Source: Schlegelella_A sp963778525
GTDB taxonomy: Bacteria; Pseudomonadota; Gammaproteobacteria; Burkholderiales; Burkholderiaceae_C
Reading direction: 5' to 3'
NCBI GenBank assembly: GCA_963778525.1
Contig: CAVZUJ010000001.1
Coordinates: 558,001-622,000, forward strand
DNA: 64,000 bases
Of the stretch, positions 43,252-51,141 are shown in pieces (position 1 is the first letter of the stretch; each line of letters starts with the position of its first letter). The notes under the pieces are model-generated. The model searched no databases. It had not been told where the DNA came from and saw nothing but the letters and a program-made list of their open reading frames with translations. Both the position numbers and the translations under genes were made by a program.

Positions 43252-43476
43252 ATGGCCAAGAAAAAGGCTGAGGCTGGCGTCTATCGCGTCACCGAGATCA
43301 TCGGCACCAGCGCGGTGTCGTGGGAAGACGCGGCCAAGCACGCCGTCGAAACTGCGGCGAAGTCGCTGCGCGACCTGCGCGTCGCCGAGGTGAGCAAGCT
43401 CGACATGAAGATCGAGGGCGGCAAGGTCGTCGCCTATCGGGCCCGGGTCTCGCTGTCCTTCAAGTACGACGGCTGA
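43252..43476 (+). CDS. Dodecin, flavin-binding storage protein
   Basis: Dodecins form hollow dodecamers that bind riboflavin, FMN or coenzyme A and buffer free flavin. The 74-residue protein has the whole family pattern: VYRVTEIIGTSAVSWEDAAK (with the flavin-stacking Trp), HAVETAAKSLRDLRVAEVSK, and the last strands KIEGGKVVAYRARVSLSFKY. A good AAGGAGAACGG Shine-Dalgarno precedes the ATG. It lies 98 bases after the redox cluster that includes an FMN protein and ApbE, so the two may be functionally linked. Confidence 0.93.
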   Translation: MAKKKAEAGVYRVTEIIGTSAVSWEDAAKHAVETAAKSLRDLRVAEVSKLDMKIEGGKVVAYRARVSLSFKYDG

Positions 43477-43522
43477 TTCTTCCGCCGGCTGCCGGCGCCG
43501 ATGAGCCTGCCCACGCCGGCCC

Positions 43523-43542
43523 GCACAGCCGCGCGGCTGTGC
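43523..43542. promoter_or_regulatory. Perfect 20-base palindrome between dodecin and the next lipoprotein gene
   Basis: GCACAGCCGCGCGGCTGTGC reads the same on both strands over 20 bases. It lies 47 bases after the dodecin stop and 65 before the next gene. No T-run follows on either side, so it is not a typical terminator. It may be an operator or an RNA hairpin. Confidence 0.5.
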
Positions 43543-43606
43543 ATCGCGAGATCGAACCGGGCATCATCCTGCCCAACGGCGACGGGGCAGTGAAGGAAGA
43601 GATCGA

Positions 43607-44200
43607 ATGTTCGAAGGCGGCGCGTCCATGATCCGAATCGTGCGGTGCCTTGCTGCGGCGTTCTTGTCGCTCGTGCTGGGAGCCTGTGCCACCGGCCCGA
43701 CGGTGCGGGTCAACATCGATCCGGGCACCGATTTCGCGCAGTACAGGACCTTCGGGTTCGTCAATCCGCTCGGCACCGATCGATCCGGCTATCGCTCGAT
43801 CATTTCGCAGCAACTGATCGCCGACACGCAACGCGAGCTCGAAGCACGCGGCATGAGCCGCTCGGACGATGCACCGCAGCTGCTCGTGAACTTCAACGCC
43901 AAGCTCGCCGACGTCCTGCAGGTCTCGCCCGCGCCCCCGCCGCCCTTCGTGAGCTACTACGGCTACCGCGCCGGCGTCTATTCGACCTGGCCGCTCTACT
44001 ACAACCAGAACACGGTGACGCAGTTCACCCAGGGCACGCTCAACATCGACATCGTCGATGCCGCGCGCAAGCAGTTGGTCTGGGAAGGGCTGGTCACCGA
44101 CAGCGTCTCGCAGAAGGACCTCGACAACATCGCGCCGGCTCTGCATGCCGCGGTGGTCGCCGCGTTCACCAAATTCCCGGTCCCGGCCGCCACGAAATAG
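43607..44200 (+). CDS. DUF4136-family lipoprotein
   Basis: The protein has a lipoprotein signal (IVRCLAAAFLSLVLGAC, lipobox LGAC). The mature domain follows the DUF4136 pattern: VNIDPGTDFAQYRTFGFVNP, then YRSIISQQLIADTQRELEARG, LVNFNAKLADV and a C-terminal LVWEGLVTDSVSQKD. These are outer-envelope lipoproteins of unknown function. ATG 43607 has an AAGGAAGAG Shine-Dalgarno; ATG 43628 is an alternative that keeps the signal peptide. The next small exported protein starts 19 bases later. Confidence 0.82.
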   Translation: MFEGGASMIRIVRCLAAAFLSLVLGACATGPTVRVNIDPGTDFAQYRTFGFVNPLGTDRSGYRSIISQQLIADTQRELEARGMSRSDDAPQLLVNFNAKLADVLQVSPAPPPPFVSYYGYRAGVYSTWPLYYNQNTVTQFTQGTLNIDIVDAARKQLVWEGLVTDSVSQKDLDNIAPALHAAVVAAFTKFPVPAATK

Positions 44201-44218
44201 ACAAACAGGGGATAACTC

Positions 44219-44587
44219 ATGACCATCACTCCGCTTCTTCGCCGCGCTCTTCTCGTCGTCGCAGTTGCCGTCGCCGTGCCGGCAATGGCCAGCAACCTGC
44301 GCTTCATGAAGGACAGCCCGCTGCAGCACTTCACGCCCGAAGACACGAAGATGTTCAGGGAAACGCTCAACGAGGTGCTCGACAAGGGCGCCGATGGCGA
44401 GGCGCGCAAGTGGTCGAACCCGAGCAGCGAAGCCCACGGCGAGATCAAGCCGACGAAATCCTTCGATCGCAACGGCACGCCGTGCCGGACGCTCGCCATC
44501 AGCAATTCCGCGAAGGGCCTTTCGGCCTCGGGTCGCTACAACTTCTGCAAGCCGACGGCAACCGGCAAGTGGACCCCCGCGAACTGA
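44219..44587 (+). CDS. Small exported surface-antigen-like protein
   Basis: A 122-residue protein with a signal peptide (TPLLRRALLVVAVAVAVPAM, cleavage after AMA). The mature part, LRFMKDSPLQHFTPEDTKMF, then ARKWSNPSSEAHGEIKPT and GTPCRTLAISNSA to YNFCKPTATGKW, resembles the C-terminal domain of rickettsia-type 17-kDa surface antigens. Two cysteines may pair. Short spacing suggests co-expression with the DUF4136 lipoprotein upstream. Confidence 0.72.
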   Translation: MTITPLLRRALLVVAVAVAVPAMASNLRFMKDSPLQHFTPEDTKMFRETLNEVLDKGADGEARKWSNPSSEAHGEIKPTKSFDRNGTPCRTLAISNSAKGLSASGRYNFCKPTATGKWTPAN

Positions 44588-44643
44588 GACCCGGAGCGGC
44601 GCCCCAGCCGCACTGACGCAGCGATCGGGCATGGCATCTGCCC

Positions 44644-45576
44644 ATGGCCGGCATGAGCCGACTTCGCCACCCGGGATTCCTGCGCGCCTGGTGGGCGCTC
44701 GTCAAGCAGGCGGTGTCGTCCTGGAGCGATGACTACGCGCCGAGCATGGGCGCGGCGCTGTCGTACTACACCGTCTTCTCGCTGGCGCCACTGCTGTTGA
44801 TCGTGATCTCGATCGCCGGCCTGGTCTTCGGCGCCGATGCCGCGCGCGGCGAGATCTTCGGCCAGCTTCGCGGGTTGATGGGGGACGAGGCGGCCAAGGC
44901 CGTCGAAGGCGTGCTTTCGAGCGTCAGCCGGCCGGCCTCGGGCGTGCTGGGGACGCTCATCGGCATCGGCGTGCTGCTCGTGGGCGCCACCAGCGTCTTC
45001 GCCGAGCTGCAGGACGCGCTCGACCGCATCTGGCGGGCCCCGGCACGTGACCGCAGCGCCGGCATCTGGCGCCTGCTGCGCAGCCGCCTGCTCTCCTTCG
45101 GCCTCATCCTCGGCCTCGCCTTCCTGCTCCTGGTGTCGCTCGTGCTCGGCGCCGTGATCGCCGCGCTCGGCAAGTGGTGGGGCGGCGCCTTCGCCGGATG
45201 GGAAGTGCTGGCGCAGGCCATCAACCTGGCGCTCGACTTCGCGCTCACCACCACCGTGTTCGCGATGATCTACAAGCTCATGCCGCGGGTCAGCGTGCGC
45301 TGGCACGACGTCTGGCTCGGTGCCCTCGTGACCGCCCTCCTCTTCACGATCGGCAAGTTCCTGATCGGCCTGTACATCGGCAAGAGCGGCATCGCCTCGG
45401 GCTACGGCGCCGCCGGCTCTTTCATCGTCGTCTTCGTCTGGGTCTACTACTCGGCGCAGATCTTCCTGCTCGGCGCGGAGTTCACCTGGGCCTATGCGCA
45501 GAGCTTCGGGTCGATGTCGGGCAGGAGCGACGAGAAGTCGCGGCGAGGTGGACGCCAGTCGGCGCCGGCGAGATGA
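44644..45576 (+). CDS. YihY/BrkB family inner-membrane protein
   Basis: The 310-residue protein has about six membrane helices and the YihY/BrkB signature near the N-terminus: DDYAPSMGAALSYYTVFSLA. Other family stretches are GATSVFAELQDALDRIWR, FALTTTVFAMIYKLMPRVSV and AAGSFIVVFVWVYYSAQIF. The family was once thought to be RNase BN; that was wrong, and its role (envelope, possibly transport) is unsettled. The C-terminal tail is basic and disordered. It ends 7 bases before the next gene. Confidence 0.9.
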   Translation: MAGMSRLRHPGFLRAWWALVKQAVSSWSDDYAPSMGAALSYYTVFSLAPLLLIVISIAGLVFGADAARGEIFGQLRGLMGDEAAKAVEGVLSSVSRPASGVLGTLIGIGVLLVGATSVFAELQDALDRIWRAPARDRSAGIWRLLRSRLLSFGLILGLAFLLLVSLVLGAVIAALGKWWGGAFAGWEVLAQAINLALDFALTTTVFAMIYKLMPRVSVRWHDVWLGALVTALLFTIGKFLIGLYIGKSGIASGYGAAGSFIVVFVWVYYSAQIFLLGAEFTWAYAQSFGSMSGRSDEKSRRGGRQSAPAR

Positions 45577-45583
45577 TCGCCGG

Positions 45584-46531
45584 ATGAGCAACGCGACATT
45601 CGAATTGCCGGTGCCCGAGCTCGGCCGCTGGCGCGAGGGCAATACCGGCATCGAAGGCGTGTGGTCCTTCGAGGCGCCGGCAGCAGGGCCGAACGTGCTC
45701 GTCACCGCCCTCATTCACGGCAACGAGCTGTGCGGCGCCTGGGCGCTGCTGGGCCTGCTGCAGGCCGGGCTGCGGCCACGGCAGGGCACGCTGACCCTGG
45801 CCTTCTGCAACCTGCGCGCCTTCGACCGCTTCGGCCTCGCCGATCCGTACGCTTCGCGCTTCGTCGACGAAGACCTGAACCGGGTCTGGGGCCCGGCGCT
45901 TGCGCAGCGGCGCCCGACCCAGGAGCAGCAACGCGCCCTCGAGCTGCTGCCTTTCGTGGAGCGCGCCGATCGGCTGCTCGACCTGCACTCGATGAGCCAG
46001 GACGGCCCGCCGCTGATGCTGACCGGCGTCCGGCCGCGCAACCTGGCCTTCGCGCGCGAGCTCGGCGCGCCCGCGCACGTGATCGTCGACGCCGGCCACA
46101 GCGAGGGTCGGCGCATGCGTGACCACGGCCGCTTCGACGCTGCCGATTCGCCAACCCTGTCGTTGCTGCTCGAATGCGGTCGCCACGGCGAGCTCGCCAG
46201 TCGCGACGTCGCGCTCGACCTGTCGGCGCGCTTCATGGTGGCAAGCGGCAGCGTGCGACAAGCCGACATTCCCGCTGCCTGGATGCGTCCGGCACCGCCA
46301 GAGCAGCGGGCCTTCGAAGTCACCGACGCGATCGTCGCCAAGAACACCAACGTCCGCTTCGCCGAAGCCTGGTGCACGGGGCAGACGATCGCCAAGGCAG
46401 GCACCGTGCTCGGCTGGAACGACGAGCTCGCCTTCTGCACCCCCTACGACGACTGCACCCTCGTCATGCCCTCGCTGAATCGCCTGCGGCCCGGGGTCAC
46501 GGTGCTTCGACTCGCCCGCGCAATGTCCTAG
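45584..46531 (+). CDS. Succinylglutamate desuccinylase/aspartoacylase-family zinc deacylase
   Basis: The 315-residue protein belongs to the M14-like AstE/aspartoacylase group, which removes acyl groups from amino acids with one zinc. Zinc ligands are His and Glu of ALIHGNELCGAW, and the next His in LLDLHSMSQDGPPLML. DEDLNRVWGPALAQRRPT carries the Asn-Arg substrate contacts. The Glu of LLLECGRHGE is a likely catalytic base. No arginine-catabolism (ast) neighbours are present, so its substrate is uncertain. Confidence 0.83.
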   Translation: MSNATFELPVPELGRWREGNTGIEGVWSFEAPAAGPNVLVTALIHGNELCGAWALLGLLQAGLRPRQGTLTLAFCNLRAFDRFGLADPYASRFVDEDLNRVWGPALAQRRPTQEQQRALELLPFVERADRLLDLHSMSQDGPPLMLTGVRPRNLAFARELGAPAHVIVDAGHSEGRRMRDHGRFDAADSPTLSLLLECGRHGELASRDVALDLSARFMVASGSVRQADIPAAWMRPAPPEQRAFEVTDAIVAKNTNVRFAEAWCTGQTIAKAGTVLGWNDELAFCTPYDDCTLVMPSLNRLRPGVTVLRLARAMS

Positions 46532-46565
46532 CCGATAATCGATGGCTAACGACAGGAGTTCAAGC

Positions 46566-46706
46566 ATGAGCAGCAAGCCAGAAGGCGGTGCGCCCGGCGC
46601 GAAGCCGATCCCGCAGACGCGGCCCACTGGCCAGAAGCGCAGCCTCGAGCGCGGCAAGTCGACGCGCAAGAAGAACCCCGGCAAGCGGGCCAAGCAAGGC
46701 GGCTGA
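46566..46706 (+). CDS. Very small basic, disordered protein
   Basis: A 46-residue frame with a good start: an AGGAG-like site lies seven bases before ATG 46566. The product begins MSSKPEGGAPGAKPIPQTR and ends in a Lys/Arg/Gly-rich tail (TRKKNPGKRAKQGG). It has no hydrophobic core. I do not know a family. Composition suggests a nucleic-acid-binding or chaperone-like disordered protein. A similar short Pro-rich frame with an AAGGAG site lies at 58574. Confidence 0.55.
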   Translation: MSSKPEGGAPGAKPIPQTRPTGQKRSLERGKSTRKKNPGKRAKQGG

Positions 46707-46730
46707 CATCGGCGGCCAGGACGTGCGGCC

Positions 46731-47438
46731 TTGGCGGCAGCGCCCGGGATCGACGTGCTGAAACTTTTCTCCGGCCCGCTCAGCATGTTCGGCGCCAAGG
46801 CGCAGATCGCGCTGCTCGAGAAGGGCATCGCATTCGAGCTGGAGATGGTGCCCTTCGATCGCGACGACCGGTACGAGCCCAAGCATCCGGAGGTGCTGCG
46901 CGTCAACCCGGTTCGACAGCAGGTGCCGGTGCTGATCGACGGCGATCTCGCGCTGTTCGACTCGACGCAGATCTTCGAGTACCTCGAGGACCTGAAGCCC
47001 GAGCCAGCCCTCTGGCCGGCCGGCGTGGCGGCGCGTGCCCGCGCCCGCCTGCTCGAGCTGCAGTCCGACGAGATCTTCTTTCCGCAGGTGGTCCGCCTGT
47101 TCGGCCTGCAGGAAGACATGCAAGGTGCGGCGGCGCAGGCCGCGTGCGCAGCCTGCGCGCGTCACTATGCAGGCATGGAAGAAGCCTTGGCCCACGCCGA
47201 CTACCTCGCCGGCGCGTATTCGTTTGCCGACATCGCCTTCTACATGGCGCAGGTCTTCGCCGAGCGCAAGGGTGCGCTGATGGGCGGCGCGACACCGCGT
47301 CTGCAGGCCTGGCGCGAGCGCGTCGGCGAGCGCCCGGCGGTGCGCGCGGTGGTGGGGCCGATGATGCGGTTCCTCGACGGGCACGGCCGAGCGGTGCCTG
47401 CCTTCCTGCAGTCCCATCTGCGCAGCGCTGGCACCTAG
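46731..47438 (+). CDS. Glutathione S-transferase family protein
   Basis: About 235 residues with an N-terminal thioredoxin fold: LKLFSGPLSMFGAKAQIALL, then the cis-Pro region RQQVPVLIDGDLALFDSTQI that binds glutathione. A C-terminal helical domain with YLAGAYSFADIAFYMAQVF follows, including the conserved N-capping box region. Substrate unknown. The start may be TTG 46731 or GTG 46755; a GGGA at five bases' spacing favours the GTG, but both give the complete fold. Confidence 0.85.
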   Translation: MAAAPGIDVLKLFSGPLSMFGAKAQIALLEKGIAFELEMVPFDRDDRYEPKHPEVLRVNPVRQQVPVLIDGDLALFDSTQIFEYLEDLKPEPALWPAGVAARARARLLELQSDEIFFPQVVRLFGLQEDMQGAAAQAACAACARHYAGMEEALAHADYLAGAYSFADIAFYMAQVFAERKGALMGGATPRLQAWRERVGERPAVRAVVGPMMRFLDGHGRAVPAFLQSHLRSAGT

Positions 47439-47548
47439 CGCGCGCCAGCCCCATCGGGGCTCATCCCTTGCCGCTTAGCCCTCCGGCAACGCGCGCGCCC
47501 GCGGTGGGGATTTGGCTGCGCAAGAGCCGCACACCGCAAAATGCGTCG

Positions 47549-48781
47549 ATGGCCGAGCCCCCCGTCGAGAGCCCGTTCGAGCAGGCCAAGCGCTGCTTCT
47601 TCGAAGGCATCGACGCCTTCGAAGCCGGCCGCTTCGACCAGGCAGAGCAGTGCTTCTCGGCGGCGCTCCTGGCTGTTCCCGGCCGCGCCTCCACCCTCAT
47701 CAACCTGGCCGCCACCTTGCTCGAGCTGGCGCGGCCGCACGAGGCGCTGGCGCATGCCGTCGCGGCGCTCGCCGCCGAGCCGCAGAGCAGCGAGGCCTGG
47801 CTGCACCGGGCCAACGCGCTGCTTCAACTCGGCCGGCTCGAGGAAGCCCTGGGCGCCTTCGATCGGCTGCTGCAGATCGACGACCGCATGTCTGTCGCCT
47901 GGCTGGCTCACGCCCAAACGCTCGCCCGACTCGGCCGGCCCGCGGCGGCGCTGGTCTCGTTCGATCGCCTGCTCGCCCTCGACGCCGACCACGCGGACGC
48001 GTGGAGCGGCAAGGGCTGCGTCCTGCGCGAGCTGGGTCGCTTCGACGCGGCCGCGCAGGCCTTTCGCGAGGCGCTGCGCCATGGCGGCGACCGCGAGGTG
48101 CACGACTACTACCTGGCTTCCGTCGAAAGCGGGCACGTCTCGCGCACCGCGCCGCGCGTTTACGTGCAAAGCCTGTTCGATGCCTACGCCGACGACTTCG
48201 ACGCCCATCTGCTCGGCACGCTTCGCTATCGCGCCCATTCGCATCTGGTCGAAGGGCTCGCTGCCCTGGAGCGCGGACCGTTCGATCATGCGATCGACGT
48301 CGGCTGCGGCACCGGGCTCTGCGGCCCGCTCGTCCGGCCGATGGCGCGTCGGCTCACCGGCCTCGATCTGTCGCCGCGGATGCTGGCCAAGGCTGGCAAG
48401 CTCGGCGTCTACGACGACCTGGTGCAAGCAGACGGCATCGACTATCTGAGAACGACCGACGCGCGCTTCGACCTCGTGCTGGCCGCCGACGTCTTCATCT
48501 ACGTCGGCGACCTGCAATCGATGTTCGCCGCCGCGGCGAGTCGCATGGACCGCGGCGTGTTCTGTTTTTCCGTCGAGGTTCTGGAGGCCGGACAGGGCGA
48601 CTTCCGCCTCCTTTCGAACTTGCGCTATGCGCATGCCGAGGCCTACCTGCATCGTCTCGCGAGCGAGCACGGGTTTCAGCTGATCGGCGCGCAGCAACAG
48701 CCGGTGCGCGAGGAGCAGGGCCAGGCCGTGAGCGGCCTGTTCGTCTATCTCGCGCGGATCGCCAGCGCGAGCAGCGACTGA
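47549..48781 (+). CDS. Methyltransferase with N-terminal TPR repeats
   Basis: A 410-residue fusion. Residues 10-200 form about five tetratricopeptide repeats (for example EGIDAFEAGRFDQAEQCFSA and NALLQLGRLEEALGAFDRLL). Residues 205-410 form a Rossmann SAM methyltransferase. AYADDFDAHLLGTLRYRAH leads into the SAM loop HAIDVGCGTGLCGPLV, then GLDLSPRMLAKAGK and FDLVLAADVFIYVGDL. This combination resembles predicted TPR-repeat methyltransferases. The TPR part probably recognises a protein partner. The target is unknown. It ends 3 bases before the exonuclease III-like gene. Confidence 0.85.
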   Translation: MAEPPVESPFEQAKRCFFEGIDAFEAGRFDQAEQCFSAALLAVPGRASTLINLAATLLELARPHEALAHAVAALAAEPQSSEAWLHRANALLQLGRLEEALGAFDRLLQIDDRMSVAWLAHAQTLARLGRPAAALVSFDRLLALDADHADAWSGKGCVLRELGRFDAAAQAFREALRHGGDREVHDYYLASVESGHVSRTAPRVYVQSLFDAYADDFDAHLLGTLRYRAHSHLVEGLAALERGPFDHAIDVGCGTGLCGPLVRPMARRLTGLDLSPRMLAKAGKLGVYDDLVQADGIDYLRTTDARFDLVLAADVFIYVGDLQSMFAAAASRMDRGVFCFSVEVLEAGQGDFRLLSNLRYAHAEAYLHRLASEHGFQLIGAQQQPVREEQGQAVSGLFVYLARIASASSD

Positions 48782-48784
48782 TCC

Positions 48785-49648
48785 ATGGCAAAGAGCCCGC
48801 CGCCGGGCAAGGTCGCCACCTGGAACATCAACGGCATCCAGCGCCGCCTCGATCTCCTGCTGGCATGGCTCGACGTCGCCCGGCCCGATGTCCTGGCCCT
48901 GCAGGAAACGAAGATCGGCGACGCCGGATTTCCGCACGCCGCGCTGGCCGCCTGCGGCTACGCCTCGGTTGCGACGGGCCAGGGCGCATGGAACGGCGTC
49001 GCCCTGCTGGCGCGGCACGGCGTCGGCGACATCGTCGTCTCACGCCGCGCGCTGCCCGGCGACGCCGGCGACACGCAGCCGCGCTACCTCGAAGCGGCGA
49101 TCGGCGGCACCTTGTTCGCTTCGATCTACCTCCCGAACGGCAATCCGCAGCCCGGCCCGAAGTTCGACTACAAGCTGCGCTGGTTCGAGCGCCTCATCGA
49201 GCACGCCGCCTCGCTCTACGCGAGCGGGCTGCCGGTGGTCCTGGCCGGCGACTTCAACGTCGTGGCCACCGACCTCGACATCTACGAAGGCACCACGTCC
49301 TATCGCGACAACGCGCTGCTGCAGCCGGCGCCGCGCGCCGCCTTCCGCACGCTGCTCGCGCAGGGCTGGGTCGATGCGCTGCGGGCGCGCCATCCCGACG
49401 AGCGCATCTACACCTTCTGGGATTTCATGCGCCAGCGCTGGCCGCGCAACGCCGGCCTGCGCCTCGATCACCTCCTGCTCAGTGCGCCCTTGCAGGCGCG
49501 CCTGCTGGATGCCCAGGTCGACCGCGAAGTGCGCGGCATGGCAGGCGCCAGCGATCACGCGCCGGTCTGGATCACCTTGTCGGCACAGGACGAGGCGCCG
49601 CCGCGCGCTCGCTCGTCCAGGCCGCCACGTCGTCGAGGATCCGGGTGA
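48785..49648 (+). CDS. xth: Exodeoxyribonuclease III / AP endonuclease
   Basis: Exonuclease III repairs abasic sites and blocked 3' ends. The 287-residue protein has the endonuclease/exonuclease/phosphatase fold: VATWNINGIQRRLDLLLAW, DVLALQETKIGDAGFP (metal Glu), ASIYLPNGNPQPGPKFDYK, VVLAGDFNVVATDLDIY, FWDFMRQRWPRNAGLRLDHL and the catalytic Asp-His in GASDHAPVWITL. The last 77 bases overlap the end of the convergent lipid-transport lipoprotein gene; the extra tail (PPRARSSRPPRRRGSG) is unusual and probably not needed. Confidence 0.93.
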   Translation: MAKSPPPGKVATWNINGIQRRLDLLLAWLDVARPDVLALQETKIGDAGFPHAALAACGYASVATGQGAWNGVALLARHGVGDIVVSRRALPGDAGDTQPRYLEAAIGGTLFASIYLPNGNPQPGPKFDYKLRWFERLIEHAASLYASGLPVVLAGDFNVVATDLDIYEGTTSYRDNALLQPAPRAAFRTLLAQGWVDALRARHPDERIYTFWDFMRQRWPRNAGLRLDHLLLSAPLQARLLDAQVDREVRGMAGASDHAPVWITLSAQDEAPPRARSSRPPRRRGSG

Positions 49649-50198
49649 GGGCGAGGTCGAAGGCGTGCACCGCGCCGACCGCGTCGGCCGAGGCCACCGG
49701 CACGGCCGCGACGAAGCTGCGCCGGGCGACGAGAACGCGTGTCGCCGGATCGCTCAGGCTGACGTCGAGCGTCACGTCGACCTCGCCGGGCTCGGTGCTG
49801 ACGTCGTGGTACATCTCGACGAGCTGGGCCCGCAGCAGGAGCGAGCCGCGCACGCCGCTCGTCGTCGGCACGACGGCGGCAAAGTTGCCGGTGTTGTCCA
49901 GGCGGACGGCGAGCAGGCGGTCGAGCGTGCGCGCCGGCGGCTCGGTCCAGCTGCTGAACTGGTAGTAGTTGCGCTGCCCTTCGGTGCGGCTGAAGACGAT
50001 CTCCTGCGTGTCGTAGAAGCTCGATGCGCCGGTGGGCGCGATCAGCAGCGTCGGCCCCGAACGCGGTGCCGATGCTGGCGCCGCCGACTTGGGCGGCGCC
50101 ACCTCGAGCACGAAATAGCGCTGCACGTCCTTCGAGCCGAAGCCGGCGCAGCCGGCCAGCGCGGCAGCGGAGAGCGCGGCGGCGATGGCGGCTTTCAT
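49572..50198 (-). CDS. ABC-type transport auxiliary lipoprotein (PqiC/LolA-like) of the MCE operon
   Basis: A 208-residue lipoprotein with signal MKAAIAAALSAAALAGCAG (lipobox LAGC). The mature domain, VQRYFVLEVAPP, RNYYQFSSWTEPPARTL and a C-terminal VHAFDLALTRILDDVAAW, fits the PqiC/ABC-type auxiliary lipoprotein family. Such lipoproteins act at the outer membrane for MCE systems. Its start overlaps the end of the MCE protein gene (ATGA), making it the last gene of this four-gene operon. Confidence 0.85.
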   Translation of the reverse strand: MKAAIAAALSAAALAGCAGFGSKDVQRYFVLEVAPPKSAAPASAPRSGPTLLIAPTGASSFYDTQEIVFSRTEGQRNYYQFSSWTEPPARTLDRLLAVRLDNTGNFAAVVPTTSGVRGSLLLRAQLVEMYHDVSTEPGEVDVTLDVSLSDPATRVLVARRSFVAAVPVASADAVGAVHAFDLALTRILDDVAAWTSERAAAPRPVPTR

Positions 50199-51141
50199 CG
50201 CCGCTGCTCCCCCGGCCCGAGGTTGCCCTCGGCCGCGCCGAAGAAGGTGGCGCGCGGATCGCGGAAGCGCCGCGCCGCGGTGCCGAGCGAATCGGCGGTG
50301 GCGCGCAATTGCTGGGCTGTCGTCGACAGCTCGGCATCGGTGTCGATCAGCAGGCCCTCGGTGCGCTGCGAGAGCCCGGAAACGTCGGCGCTCATCTGCC
50401 TGACGGCGCCGGTGAGCTCGCGGATGCCGACGGCCGTGTCGGCGCCGAGGGCGTCATAGCGTTGTGCCAGGCGGTGCACATCGACGCTCGCCGAGGCGGT
50501 GGCGGCGTCGAAGCGATCGGCCGCCCGGCCGACCGAAGCGAGCGTGCCGTCGCAGGCGCTTGACGGCGCCCGCTGCGCCTTGCGATGCGACGCGCACGTT
50601 CTCCAGCGTCTCGCTGAGCGCCGCCACGTTCTGCGGCGACAAGCGCGGCGTCGATGCGGCGCATCGTCTCGTCGGCGCGCTGCGAGAGCTGGTCGACCAT
50701 CTCGGAGAATTGCTGCAGCTGCGACGCCCCTTCGGCGATCACCTGGTTCTCGCCCGCGGACGCTTCGGGCAACGGCGGGCTGTCCTCGCGCGCGTTCTGC
50801 AGCCGGATCGCCGCCACGCCGGTGATGAGGTTGCGATCGACGACGGCCTGCGTGCTCTGCTTGACCGGCGTCGCCGGATCGACGGCGACCACCACCTGCA
50901 CCGTGCCCGGCCGCGTCGGCGAGAACGAGAACGCGGTCACCGCGCCGACCCGGATGCCTTTCATCCGCACGTCGCTGCGCACCTGCAGGCCCTCGAGCGA
51001 CTGGTGCGAGAAATAGATGGTGTAGGTATGCACCTCCTTGCCCTGGCCGGACGTCGCCAGCCAGTAGATGGCCGCGGCGACCAGCACCACGAGGCCGAGA
51101 ACGGCGCTGCCGACCAGGGTGTATTTGGCTTCGGGTTCCAT
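50195..51141 (-). CDS. MCE-domain lipid-transport protein (MlaD family), two frameshifts
   Basis: MCE proteins form hexameric rings that bind phospholipid in the periplasm. The N-terminus MEPEAKYTLVGSAVLGLVVL has one membrane helix. The MCE domain then follows: TYTIYFSHQSLEGLQVRSDV and MKGIRVGAVTAFSFS, then VVVAVDPATPVKQSTQAVV and ITGVAAIRLQNARED. A long helical tail comes next. The frame is lost near 50641 (CTGTCGCC read as CTTGTCGCC) and again near 50560. It is regained for HRLAQRYDALGADTAVGIRE and the end FGAAEGNLGPGEQRR. Length 3n+2 fits two inserted bases. The MlaF-like ATPase gene overlaps its start. Confidence 0.88.
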
